64,000 nucleotides of DNA, taken from assembly GCF_021603585.1 (NCBI RefSeq), contig NZ_BQHI01000011.1:113952-177951 (forward strand). The letters run 5' to 3'. The notes below the pieces were generated by a model. It ran no database searches. It saw only the letters and a list, made by a program, of their open reading frames with translations, and was not told the DNA's origin. The position numbers and the translations under genes are program-made. Below are positions 40,459 to 48,806 of this stretch, piece after piece. This DNA comes from Pseudomonas sputi. GTDB taxonomy: Bacteria > Pseudomonadota > Gammaproteobacteria > Pseudomonadales > Pseudomonadaceae. The number at the start of each line of letters is the position of its first letter. Position 1 is the stretch's first letter.

Positions 40459-42213
40459 TCAAAGGGATTTCCACAACGAGTCGAAATCCTCTTCGCTGCC
40501 GCCATCCTGCGCGGTTTCCAGCGAGCGATAGGCAAACTGATTGAAACTGTGGGTGCTGGCCACTCGCCGATCCAGCCCGGCGCGGTGCTCTTCACCCTGG
40601 GTGTTGATCAGCACTTTATTGCCTTCCTGAAACGGCAGCCGTGGCGCCAGTAACGTCGCCGGCAAGTCGATCGCACTGATCTCCGGCAATAACAACCCTC
40701 GCAGGTAATGGCTGTGATCATCCCGGGTGCGCACCAACTGCAAGCCGCAGGGCTGAGCGTGTGGTGCCACCAGTTCGATGCCCATCTGCGTGCCGGCGCC
40801 GCGCACCTGGCGGATCCAGCGCACCACGGCAATGCTCCAGCCCTGATTGAGACTGTCCTGAATCCCGACCATTTCCCCGGCCTGCAATTCGGCAGGTACT
40901 TCTTTTGGCCAGGCCAGGCAGTAACCGCCGGGGCTGTGGTTGATGACGGGCAACGCATAGGTCGGGTAATGCGGCGGGCTGTCGGAGTCGCTTTCGTCGT
41001 CGGCCAGCGGTTCGTAGCGGATTTCTTCGTAGGGCAACAATTCGTCGGACGTGCCCTGCGGCGCGGCATCGAACGCCTGGCTCCAGCTGTCCTTCTCGCC
41101 CTGAGCCACCGCGCGGCTGAAATTTGCCGCACGGGTTCCGGGGTGCTTGAGCAGTTCGCTGAAGGTGCGTTCACCGCCGAGGTAGAAGTGCAGGGCGCTC
41201 ATGCCGACGCACACGGTCAGGTTGCCCTGGCCGACGGTGCGCTGGAAGCTGCGCTCGGCGGCTTCGCCCCAGGTCGCGTGCAAATGGTGCAGGGTGTCGA
41301 GGGTCAAGCCGGCCGGCACCGGCAGTGGTGTCGTTGCGTCCTGATGCAGCAGGTGAGCCTCGATGGCATTCACCAGCGGTTGCGGATCGAAGCCGAGCAG
41401 CCCTGATTGTTGCTGGCTGCGAAACTGCGAGCGGTAGCGCGGACCGGCGTCGATGTCTGCCGAGACCGCGAACAAGCCCTCGCCCGGGTTGGCGGGATGC
41501 AGCTTCAGCCACGCGCTCCAGGGCTCCACCACTTGAGCCAGGCGTGCGATCTGATTCTGCCGCAACTGATTGCAGCGGGCGCTACCCAGCAACAGGGCCG
41601 CAAGGTAGGTCTGCTCGACGCTCAGCTCTGCGGTCAGACTGGCGAGGTCGTCGCGTACCCGGCGATGCTGCAATTGCAGTTCACAGGCGCAGCGAAACAA
41701 CTGATGCAGTTCAAACCACAGCTGTTCCGGCGGCGGGCTGTACAACTGCGTGGCGCGAACCAGTTGCCCTTTCAGTGCATGAGCCGCACGTTGCAGCGCT
41801 TCGCTCACCAGGGCTGCGCGATCCCGGGAGTACTTGGGGGCGATCCGCAGAATGATGTGTTTGTAACCGATGGCCAGCTGACTTTGCAGGGCCTGGCACA
41901 GGTTGCTGATCTTGCGTGAGCGCTCATCGAGCATGATCGCCTGATGCAGAAAATGCCGCTCAAGGTACTGGCAGACGAAATACACCTCGGGCCGCAGCAG
42001 TTCCAGCAGGTGCAGGCGGTTGTCGCTGGGGGTCAGCAGTTGATTGAGTTCGCCGAGGCCCTGGTACAGCAGGCGGGCGGTCTCGCCGATGTTGGCCTTG
42101 GGCAGGTCGGCGATCCAGCGTTTGAGGTCGCGCGGGGTGGCTTCACAGAAGGACAGGCGCAGCCGCGTGGGCGTCGGGGCGCTCAGTGGTGGTCGGAATC
42201 GTGGCTCACTCAT
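40459..42213 (-). CDS. fimW: PilZ-type c-di-GMP protein, FimW-like
   Basis: 584 residues. A long helical N-terminal part (residues about 1-380) of unknown fold carries no recognised motif. A C-terminal PilZ-like barrel has VINHSPGGYCLAWP (the N-x-S-x-x-G motif) and later GTQMGIELVAP. From memory P. aeruginosa PA4958 (FimW), a c-di-GMP receptor at the poles that promotes surface attachment, has this architecture and neighbourhood next to serB and psd. The cytoplasmic second-messenger role is inferred from that. The fimX gene that lies beside it there is missing here. Confidence 0.6.
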   Translation of the reverse strand: MSEPRFRPPLSAPTPTRLRLSFCEATPRDLKRWIADLPKANIGETARLLYQGLGELNQLLTPSDNRLHLLELLRPEVYFVCQYLERHFLHQAIMLDERSRKISNLCQALQSQLAIGYKHIILRIAPKYSRDRAALVSEALQRAAHALKGQLVRATQLYSPPPEQLWFELHQLFRCACELQLQHRRVRDDLASLTAELSVEQTYLAALLLGSARCNQLRQNQIARLAQVVEPWSAWLKLHPANPGEGLFAVSADIDAGPRYRSQFRSQQQSGLLGFDPQPLVNAIEAHLLHQDATTPLPVPAGLTLDTLHHLHATWGEAAERSFQRTVGQGNLTVCVGMSALHFYLGGERTFSELLKHPGTRAANFSRAVAQGEKDSWSQAFDAAPQGTSDELLPYEEIRYEPLADDESDSDSPPHYPTYALPVINHSPGGYCLAWPKEVPAELQAGEMVGIQDSLNQGWSIAVVRWIRQVRGAGTQMGIELVAPHAQPCGLQLVRTRDDHSHYLRGLLLPEISAIDLPATLLAPRLPFQEGNKVLINTQGEEHRAGLDRRVASTHSFNQFAYRSLETAQDGGSEEDFDSLWKSL

Positions 42214-42435
42214 GCCGTGACAAGCTCCGGCGGCGAATAGGGCAATGCCAAAAACTCTAGCAGTTGTGGTCTGTTTCGCAGGCGTTTGTCAGGCTTTTTT
42301 ACCGTTGGTCTGCTGGCCTGGTGCCATTTCCGCAGGCGCTACTAGGCTCTCAGACGTGCGATCGGAAACGCACGGTTGCACGGCCTGCCGTCAACGTCGG
42401 GGCAGGTCTCCCGAAACTTCAAGGAGATGAGGTTC

Positions 42436-42837
42436 ATGTCTAAATACGCAGTGGCAAATCAATGGGGCGGTAGTTCGGCACCCTGGCATCCGGGTGGAAC
42501 CTGGGTACTGGGCGCGCGGGACAACCAGAACGTCGTCGCGATCGACATCAAGTCCGGCGACGGTGGCAAAACCTTTACCGGCACCATGACCTACGCCGGC
42601 GAAGGCCCCATTGGCTTCAAGGCTCAGCGCACTGGCCAGAACCAGTACAACGTCGAGAACCAGTGGGGTGGCAACGATGCCCCCTGGCATCCAGGTGGCA
42701 AGTGGGTGATCGGCGGGCGGGATAACCAGAACGTTATCGCGTTGAGCGTCACGTCCAATGACGGAGGGAAAAACCTCAGTGGCACCAACACCTACGCCAA
42801 CGAAGGGCCGATCGGCTTCCGTGGGCAGATAGAGTAA
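42436..42837 (+). CDS. OAA-family lectin (two repeats)
   Basis: 133 residues from ATG 42436 with AAGGAG upstream. Two tandem repeats of about 66 residues, each starting with NQWGGxxAPWHPGG and with GxRDNQNVxAxxVxSxDGGKxxxGT, then TYAxEGPIGF. This is the high-mannose-binding Oscillatoria agglutinin homolog family, and P. fluorescens Pf0-1 has a 133-residue member (PFA, recalled). Each repeat should bind one branched mannose unit. No signal peptide, so export is not obvious. Between fimW and psd with its own promoter region. Confidence 0.95.
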   Translation: MSKYAVANQWGGSSAPWHPGGTWVLGARDNQNVVAIDIKSGDGGKTFTGTMTYAGEGPIGFKAQRTGQNQYNVENQWGGNDAPWHPGGKWVIGGRDNQNVIALSVTSNDGGKNLSGTNTYANEGPIGFRGQIE

Positions 42838-42855
42838 CGGCGCCACCCAGGTCGT

Positions 42856-42889
42856 ATCCGCCCCTTCGCAGACGTGCGAAAGGGCGGAT
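42856..42889. terminator. Hairpin between the lectin and psd (convergent)
   Basis: A 15-bp stem with one mismatch (ATCCGCCCC-TTCGCA with TGCGAA-AGGGCGGAT) and 4-base loop, between convergent genes. Stem only, no T tract. Confidence 0.55.
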
Positions 42890-42897
42890 CAACCGGT

Positions 42898-43758
42898 TCA
42901 GGCGTTCGACAGTGCCAAGGCCTGGCCCATCTGTACCGGCGAGCCGGCTCTCAGTTCTTCAACCCATTTCACCTGATCCGGCCCGAACAGCACGATCGCG
43001 GTCGAACCCAGCTTGAAGCGCCCCAGTTCCGCACCTTTTTCCAGATGAATCGGCGCACGGGCGGCTTCGTCGTAACGGAAGGTTTTCAGCTCGCGCTTCG
43101 GCGGCGTGACCAAACCGGCCCACACGGTTTCAATCGATGCCACGATCATCGCGCCCACCAGCACCACGGCCATCGGCCCGCGCTCGGTGTCGAAGATGCA
43201 CGCCACGCGCTCGTTGCGGGCGAACAGTTCCGGAACGTTTTCTGCGGTGGTCTGGTTGACCGAGAAGATCCGGCCCGGGATGTAGACCATTTCGCGCAGG
43301 GTGCCGGCCAGCGGCATGTGTACGCGATGGTAATCCTTCGGCGACAGGTAAACGGTGGCGAACTCGCCGCCCATGAACGGCGCCGCATTGGCCGCATCGC
43401 CTCCCAGCAGTTCCAGCACGCTGAAGCTGTGGCCCTTGGCCTGGAAGATGCGACCGTGCTCGATCGGGCCGAGCTGGCTGATCGCACCGTCGGCCGGGCT
43501 GAGGATCGCGCCCGGGGTCTGGTCCAGTGGACGTGCGCCGTCTTTCAGCGCACGGGTGAAAAAGGCATTGAAGTGCTCGTAAGCGGTCACGTCTTCAACC
43601 AGTGCCTGCGACATGTCCACTTGATAACGCTTGGCGAACCAGGTGGTGAAGGCATTCTTGAACCAGCGCACGCGGCACTCGGCGACGCAGCCGGCCAGGC
43701 GCGACAGCAGGTGATGCGGCAGCAGGTATTGGCTGATGATAAACAAACGCTCTTTCAT
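42898..43758 (-). CDS. psd: Phosphatidylserine decarboxylase
   Basis: 286 residues with the self-cleavage site LGST in [11 protein letters not shown] near residue 252, where Ser becomes the pyruvoyl group. Other motifs: [11 protein letters not shown] and [13 protein letters not shown] with catalytic His. Inner-membrane enzyme making phosphatidylethanolamine. It follows rhdA by 18 bases, so the two likely form one transcript. Confidence 0.95.
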   Translation of the reverse strand: MKERLFIISQYLLPHHLLSRLAGCVAECRVRWFKNAFTTWFAKRYQVDMSQALVEDVTAYEHFNAFFTRALKDGARPLDQTPGAILSPADGAISQLGPIEHGRIFQAKGHSFSVLELLGGDAANAAPFMGGEFATVYLSPKDYHRVHMPLAGTLREMVYIPGRIFSVNQTTAENVPELFARNERVACIFDTERGPMAVVLVGAMIVASIETVWAGLVTPPKRELKTFRYDEAARAPIHLEKGAELGRFKLGSTAIVLFGPDQVKWVEELRAGSPVQMGQALALSNA

Positions 43759-43776
43759 GACTGTCCTTAAAAATCC

Positions 43777-44592
43777 TTAAAGCTCGACGGGGGTGTCGGG
43801 GTGGTTGCCCCATTCGCCCCAGGAACCGGCGTAGCCCTTGACCCGCGGATAACCGAGGGCCTTGGCCACCAGATAGGTGAAACCGGACCGGTGATGGGTC
43901 TGGCAGTGGGTGATGATTTCTTTGTCCTTGGTGATCCCGAGGTTTTCCAGGATCTTCGGCATGTCGGTACGGATGCGCAACTGGCGCGCCTGATCCATGC
44001 CTGCGGTCCATTCGAAGTTGACCGCGCCGGGGATGTGTCCACCCTTGGCCGCCAGGACCTTTTCGCCAGAGTATTCCAGCGGCCCGCGGGCGTCCCAGAT
44101 TGCCAGGTCAGCGGCGCCGAGACGGCTTTGCAGGTATTCGCGGGTGGCCGTCGGGTCCTCGTGCAGGGTCAGGGCAACCGGCCCACCCACCGCCGGAGGC
44201 ACCTGGATCGACATCGGCGAACCTTCTGCCAGCCACGCCGGCAGACCGCCGTCGAGGTAGTGGTAGTTGGCGTGACCGATCACGTCGAGCAGCCAGATGA
44301 AGCGCCCGGCCCAGCCGCCGCCTTCGTCGTCATAGACCACGTAGACCGCGTCCTTGCGATGACCCAGCTCACCGAACAGTTCTTCGAGTTTTTCCTTGCT
44401 CGGCAACAGCCCCGGAGCCGGCGCCTGACCCAGCTGGGTGCGTTTCGGATCGACGAAGCGTGCGCCGGGAATGTGTCCCTCGGCGTAGCGGGCGGCACTG
44501 GTCAGATCCACCAGAATCAGATCGCGGGAGTCGAGGCGCGGCAGCAGGTCGCTCGGCTCGATCACCAGGGCCAGGCCAGAGAAATCAGACAT
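43777..44592 (-). CDS. rhdA: Thiosulfate sulfurtransferase (rhodanese) RhdA
   Basis: 271 residues from ATG 44592, the same length as Azotobacter RhdA. Two rhodanese domains; the active-site loop in the second reads HCQTHHRSG with the single catalytic Cys, the characteristic RhdA form. It transfers sulfane sulfur to cyanide or other acceptors. Upstream of psd. The longer upstream start (MLWRPH) lacks a conserved sequence. Confidence 0.92.
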   Translation of the reverse strand: MSDFSGLALVIEPSDLLPRLDSRDLILVDLTSAARYAEGHIPGARFVDPKRTQLGQAPAPGLLPSKEKLEELFGELGHRKDAVYVVYDDEGGGWAGRFIWLLDVIGHANYHYLDGGLPAWLAEGSPMSIQVPPAVGGPVALTLHEDPTATREYLQSRLGAADLAIWDARGPLEYSGEKVLAAKGGHIPGAVNFEWTAGMDQARQLRIRTDMPKILENLGITKDKEIITHCQTHHRSGFTYLVAKALGYPRVKGYAGSWGEWGNHPDTPVEL

Positions 44593-44631
44593 GTGAGGTC
44601 TCCAGAGCACAAAGGGGAGGGATTGTAGCTG

Positions 44632-46170
44632 TCATTGGCCGCGCTGGCTAAAACTGTGCAGGGCTTTCTCGATGCACTGCGCGGTTTTGCCGAAGGCTTG
44701 TACGGTGATGTCGGCGAGCGGCCCGCCTCCCTGGTCGGCGACCACGATCATGATCACTCGGCCGTTGTTCACCAGCGAACGCAGGAACAGGTGTTCGCCA
44801 CGGAACAGCGTACGCAGCGAAGGCGGCAGCAGGGCGGAAAACTGGGCGTTGTTGTCCGGGGTGATCCGCACTTGCGCCTGCTGCGCGAGCAAGCGTTGTA
44901 GCACCGAACTCTGGCTGACGACGAAATTCAGTGCAGCAGCGTCCTTCGGCAATCCCGAAATTTGATGGACGCGCAGATTGGCGTGGCTGCGGTCGGCCAT
45001 CAGGATCATCACCCGGCGCATGCCGCTGGCGACCAGCGCGTCGCGGGCGGCGACGGTCAGGCTCATGGCATTGGTGAAACGGCTTGGCACCGCCAGCAGT
45101 TCGGCGCATTGCCGGCGCCACTGGGTCAGGTCTTCAGCGGACGGCGCCGCGGCCGGCAGCATGCCGGCGGGCAGGCGCCGGGTGCCCCAGGGCCACAGCA
45201 GCGAGACCGCCGGGTGCCACAGGTCGGGCATGAAATGATGGCGAGCGCTGACGGCGGCTTGCTGGTGCAATTGCTGTTGCACTTCATCCATGGAAATTTG
45301 CAGGTAAAGACTGGTCAGGTATTGCCAGCGCTCGCTGTGCGGACAGTCCCAGGCCTGTTGCGCCGAGAGTGCCAGACCGTTGGCCAACAGCACGGTGTTG
45401 GCCGGCTGGTTGAGCCAGCGGCGCAGGGTCGGATCGTCGTCGAGGCGGTTTTGCTGGCGCAGCGGGTGATCGACATCGCGAGCGATGCGCAGGACCTTGA
45501 CCAGTTCACGTTGCTCGGTCAGCAACAGCCGATAGCCTTGCTGCACCCAGATCGGCAAACGCCAGGCTTGCACCAGCGCTTCGCCGATTTTCAGCAGACG
45601 CACGCCGAACAGCTGTTTTTCCACGACTCGCGCGGATTCACCCTTGTGGATAACCCGCACTTCCCACTCTTCAAGCAGTTTGGGAAAGGTCAGCGCCAAT
45701 GGCCACAGCGGCGACAGAAACAGCAGGCTGCCCCAATGAATGTCCTGCCACAGCCGCGCGAGGCGACTGGCGAAAAAACCGTTGGCCTGTTGCGTGGCGT
45801 GCTGGCTGATCATCTGCAACTGGCGCAGGGCCTGGGGGATCTGTGCGGCAGGTTCGGCGGGCAGGCGCGCCAGCAACTCTTCGGTGCGGGCCAGGCCGAG
45901 GCGATTGATCGCCACTTCGAGGTTTTCTGCCGGTGCGGCCATGTTGCCGTGGGTGTGGCGGTTGGCCTCCCGGATGATGCTCAGGGCCAGCGCCGGACTG
46001 TCTTGCATCAGGTCGGCGATGTCGCGCAGCGATCTGCGGTCATCGCGAATCGCCCGGCACACCCGGTCATGGGCATCTTGCGGCACCGGCAGGCGAACGC
46101 TGTCGAGCAGCTTCACCCAGCCATCGAGTGTGGTCGGTTGTGCGTGTGGGACGTTCGTTTCATTAGCCAT
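44632..46170 (-). CDS. HDOD-domain protein
   Basis: 512 residues. N-terminal HDOD region (residues about 15-280): VRLPVPQDAHDRVCRAI, then LRDIADLMQDSPALALSIIREAN and INRLGLARTEELLARLP, but without the complete His-Asp pairs of an active HD enzyme. The C-terminal part from about 340 is GAF-like (RVMILMADRSHANLR). HDOD proteins are signalling adaptors. Position between rhdA and motA equals PA4955 by memory. Function unknown. Confidence 0.75.
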   Translation of the reverse strand: MANETNVPHAQPTTLDGWVKLLDSVRLPVPQDAHDRVCRAIRDDRRSLRDIADLMQDSPALALSIIREANRHTHGNMAAPAENLEVAINRLGLARTEELLARLPAEPAAQIPQALRQLQMISQHATQQANGFFASRLARLWQDIHWGSLLFLSPLWPLALTFPKLLEEWEVRVIHKGESARVVEKQLFGVRLLKIGEALVQAWRLPIWVQQGYRLLLTEQRELVKVLRIARDVDHPLRQQNRLDDDPTLRRWLNQPANTVLLANGLALSAQQAWDCPHSERWQYLTSLYLQISMDEVQQQLHQQAAVSARHHFMPDLWHPAVSLLWPWGTRRLPAGMLPAAAPSAEDLTQWRRQCAELLAVPSRFTNAMSLTVAARDALVASGMRRVMILMADRSHANLRVHQISGLPKDAAALNFVVSQSSVLQRLLAQQAQVRITPDNNAQFSALLPPSLRTLFRGEHLFLRSLVNNGRVIMIVVADQGGGPLADITVQAFGKTAQCIEKALHSFSQRGQ

Positions 46171-46241
46171 GTCTGGACGAGATCTTCACTGACTGTAGAC
46201 GCGCCCGGCGTGGGCTAAATTGGCTTTTCGCCTGAACTGGC

Positions 46242-46268
46242 TATAGTCTGGCGCAGTTTTGCCGATAA
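46242..46268 (+). promoter_or_regulatory. Probable sigma-28 (FliA) promoter of motAB
   Basis: -35 TATA at 46242-46245 (consensus TAAA), exactly 15 bases, then the -10 GCCGATAA at 46261-46268, a perfect match to the flagellar FliA consensus. It is 69 bases upstream of the motA start. Confidence 0.75.
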
Positions 46269-46337
46269 GTAGAAGAAGAGATTTTTTAACTTCCGAATAT
46301 GACCTTGAACCCGACTTAAACAAGTACCTTTCTACCT

Positions 46338-47189
46338 ATGGCTAAAATTATCGGCATCATCGTCGTATTCGCGAGCGTGCTCGGCGGATACGTGCTCTCC
46401 CACGGCAAGATTGCCGCTCTGATCCAGCCCTTCGAGGTGCTGATCATCGGCGGTGCGGCACTCGGAGCATTCCTCCAGGCCAACCCCGGCTACATGACGA
46501 TGCACGTGCTCAAGAAGTCCTTGAGCATGTTCAGTTCGCGTTTCAGTCACACGTTCTATCTTGAAGTGCTGGGCCTGATCTACGAGATCCTCAACAAGAG
46601 CCGCCGCGAAGGCATGATGGCCATCGAGGGCGACATCGAAGACGCCGCCGCGAGCCCGATCTTCGCCAAGTACCCGGCGGTACTGAAAGACGAACGCATG
46701 ACCGCGTTCATCTGCGATTACCTGCGCATCATGTCCTCCGGCAACATGGCTCCCCACGAGCTGGAAGGCCTGTTCGACATGGAGCTTTACAGCCTGAAAG
46801 AAGAACTGGAGCACCCGTCGCACGCCGTCAACGGCATTGCCGACGGCATGCCGGGTTTCGGTATCGTCGCGGCGGTACTGGGTATCGTGGTGACCATGGC
46901 GTCTCTGGGTGACGGCGATCAGAAGTCCATCGGTCTGCACGTAGGTGCGGCACTCGTGGGTACCTTCTTCGGTATTCTCGCGGCGTACGGTTTCTTCGGC
47001 CCGCTGGCGCACTCCCTGGCCCACGATGCCAAGGAAGAACTGAACGTCTACGAAGCCATCAAGGCCTCGCTGGTGGCTTCGGCTTCCGGCATGCCGCCGT
47101 CGCTGGCTGTCGAGTTCGGTCGCAAGGTTCTGTACCCGGCTCACCGTCCAAGCTTTGCCGAGCTGGAACAAGCCGTTCGCGGTCGCTAA
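46338..47189 (+). CDS. motA: Flagellar stator MotA
   Basis: 283 residues. Four membrane spans with a large cytoplasmic loop between spans 2 and 3, and PGFGIVAAVLGIVVTM holding the conserved Pro of the channel. The N-terminus is KIIGIIVVFASVLGGYVLSHG. With MotB it forms the proton channel that turns the flagellum. Three bases separate it from motB. Confidence 0.95.
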   Translation: MAKIIGIIVVFASVLGGYVLSHGKIAALIQPFEVLIIGGAALGAFLQANPGYMTMHVLKKSLSMFSSRFSHTFYLEVLGLIYEILNKSRREGMMAIEGDIEDAAASPIFAKYPAVLKDERMTAFICDYLRIMSSGNMAPHELEGLFDMELYSLKEELEHPSHAVNGIADGMPGFGIVAAVLGIVVTMASLGDGDQKSIGLHVGAALVGTFFGILAAYGFFGPLAHSLAHDAKEELNVYEAIKASLVASASGMPPSLAVEFGRKVLYPAHRPSFAELEQAVRGR

Positions 47190-47192
47190 GTC

Positions 47193-48272
47193 ATGGAAAA
47201 TAACCAGCCGATAATCATCAAGCGCGTCAAGCGCATCGCCGGCGGGCACCACGGCGGGGCGTGGAAGATCGCCTTCGCCGACTTCGCGACGGCGATGATG
47301 GCGTTCTTCCTGGTGTTGTGGCTGCTGTCCACCGCGACCCCGGAACAGAAGATCGCCATCGCCGGTTACTTCAAGGACCCGGTCGGTTTCTCCGAGAGCG
47401 GCACACCCTACATCATCGATCTGGGCGGCACGCCGACCCTGGCGCCGGAAAACACCCTCAACCCTGAAGTGAAGTCGCAGCCGCAGCCGGACAAGGTCAC
47501 GATCGATACCGATCAGGTCGAAGGCATGGCCGAGCAGGTCGAGAAAGAACGCCTGGAACTGTTGCTGCAGGAACTGCAGAACAAGGTCGACGAGAACCCG
47601 CAGCTGCAGAAGTTCAAGGATCAGATCCTGTTCGAGATCACGCCGAACGGCTTGCGCATCCAGATCATGGACGCCGAGAACCGGCCGATGTTCGACTCCG
47701 GCTCTGCACGCCTTAAGCCGTACTTCGAAGACATCCTGCTGGCCATGGCCGACACCATCAAGGCGGTGCCGAACAAGATCAGTATCAGCGGTCACACCGA
47801 TGCCAAGCCTTACGTGGGCAACGGCGACTTCGGCAACTGGGAGCTCTCGGCCAACCGTGCCAACGCCGCCCGGCGTGCGCTGGTGGCGGGCAGTTATCCG
47901 GACTCGCAAGTGGCGCGCGTGGTGGGTTATGCCTCGTCGGCGCTGTTCGACAAGGAAAACCCGTTCAACCCGGTCAATCGCCGTATCGACATCGTGGTGC
48001 TGACCAAGAAGGCCCAGGCCGCCATCGAAGGTGCGCAAGGCGCCGATGCGGCAACACCGGCAGACCAAGGTCAGAACGGCGCGGCTCCGGCTACCCCGGT
48101 CGACCCGAACGCCTTGCCGGCGGATCAGCAACCGGTACCGGCCCACGAGTTGCGCGAACGGCTGAACCTGTTCGACGACCCGTTGCCGAAACCGACTGAA
48201 CCGGGCAGCACGGCGCCAGCCCCGGCGCCTGCTGCACCGGCCACTGCACCGGCGCCTGCGCCGAAACAGTGA
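47193..48272 (+). CDS. motB: Flagellar stator MotB
   Basis: 359 residues. A single N-terminal span with the proton-carrying Asp at about residue 30 (KIAFADFATAMMAFFLVLWL). The C-terminal OmpA-like peptidoglycan-binding domain has ISGHTDAKPYVG and NWELSANRANAARRAL. Long Ala/Pro/Gln-rich tail. Convergent with the TIR/caspase operon 48 bases later. Confidence 0.95.
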   Translation: MENNQPIIIKRVKRIAGGHHGGAWKIAFADFATAMMAFFLVLWLLSTATPEQKIAIAGYFKDPVGFSESGTPYIIDLGGTPTLAPENTLNPEVKSQPQPDKVTIDTDQVEGMAEQVEKERLELLLQELQNKVDENPQLQKFKDQILFEITPNGLRIQIMDAENRPMFDSGSARLKPYFEDILLAMADTIKAVPNKISISGHTDAKPYVGNGDFGNWELSANRANAARRALVAGSYPDSQVARVVGYASSALFDKENPFNPVNRRIDIVVLTKKAQAAIEGAQGADAATPADQGQNGAAPATPVDPNALPADQQPVPAHELRERLNLFDDPLPKPTEPGSTAPAPAPAAPATAPAPAPKQ

Positions 48273-48274
48273 TG

Positions 48275-48318
48275 TGTCTAGTCCTGAATAAGGTTTACAC
48301 CTGTTTCAGGACTAGACA
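48275..48318. repeat. Perfect 14-bp inverted repeat at left edge of the defence operon
   Basis: TGTCTAGTCCTGAA (48275-48288) and TTCAGGACTAGACA (48305-48318) around a 16-base loop with an inner AGGT/ACCT pair. No T tract. It fills almost exactly the gap between the motB stop and the TIR stop. It could end convergent transcription or be a leftover pair of mobile-element ends; not decidable here. Confidence 0.7.
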
Positions 48319-48320
48319 TG

Positions 48321-48806
48321 TCAGAGCCCGCGCCGAATACGGTTTTTCAGTTGTTCATGGAATATCTCGGCGTTGCGTCTGTAGGTGCCGCTGAAGGATT
48401 CGTTACTTGAATCCAGCGTCATTGAGCGTTTGTTCGTCACCTCTTCGCGGTAGGCGTCGATGAAGAAGTTCAGGTCCTTGGCCGTGCTCAGCTTCGGCCA
48501 TTTGTCCAGGTACAGCGGCAGCTGTGCGGCGCCCGTTCTGAAGGAGCAGATTCGCCGGTTGCTGATCGTCGCCTCGCCGATCTCGAACGGCACCCACCAT
48601 GACAATGCGGTCGATTCCGAGACCACCGCCAGCAGGTGTGTGCATTCGGTGATATTGCGGGTGATGACCCCGGTGATGTCGTCGGTGGTCTGGGATTCGG
48701 GGTCCAGCACGTCCAGATAGGTTTTGATATTGGCCTGCTTCAGGCGCGCATCGATCGCGAGGGCGTGGGCGCGGTCCATGTGGCGGTAGCTGATGAATAC
48801 GGGCAT
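48321..48806 (-). CDS. TIR-domain protein (second TIR of a Thoeris-like operon)
   Basis: 161 residues from ATG 48806; the further-upstream frame overlaps the caspase gene and is not homologous. A canonical TIR fold begins at residue 2: VFISYRHMDRAHALAIDARL, then the TYLDVLDPES loop and ITECTHLLAVVSESTALSWW-type strand (the catalytic Glu, in WVPFEIGEA, is near residue 75). The C-terminal part, YRRNAEIFHEQLKNRI, is unlike other TIR tails I know. It would be an NAD+-using enzyme. Overlaps the caspase stop by one base (TGATG), so it is coexpressed. Its role beside a ThsB-like TIR in the same operon is not obvious. Confidence 0.75.
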   Translation of the reverse strand: MPVFISYRHMDRAHALAIDARLKQANIKTYLDVLDPESQTTDDITGVITRNITECTHLLAVVSESTALSWWVPFEIGEATISNRRICSFRTGAAQLPLYLDKWPKLSTAKDLNFFIDAYREEVTNKRSMTLDSSNESFSGTYRRNAEIFHEQLKNRIRRGL

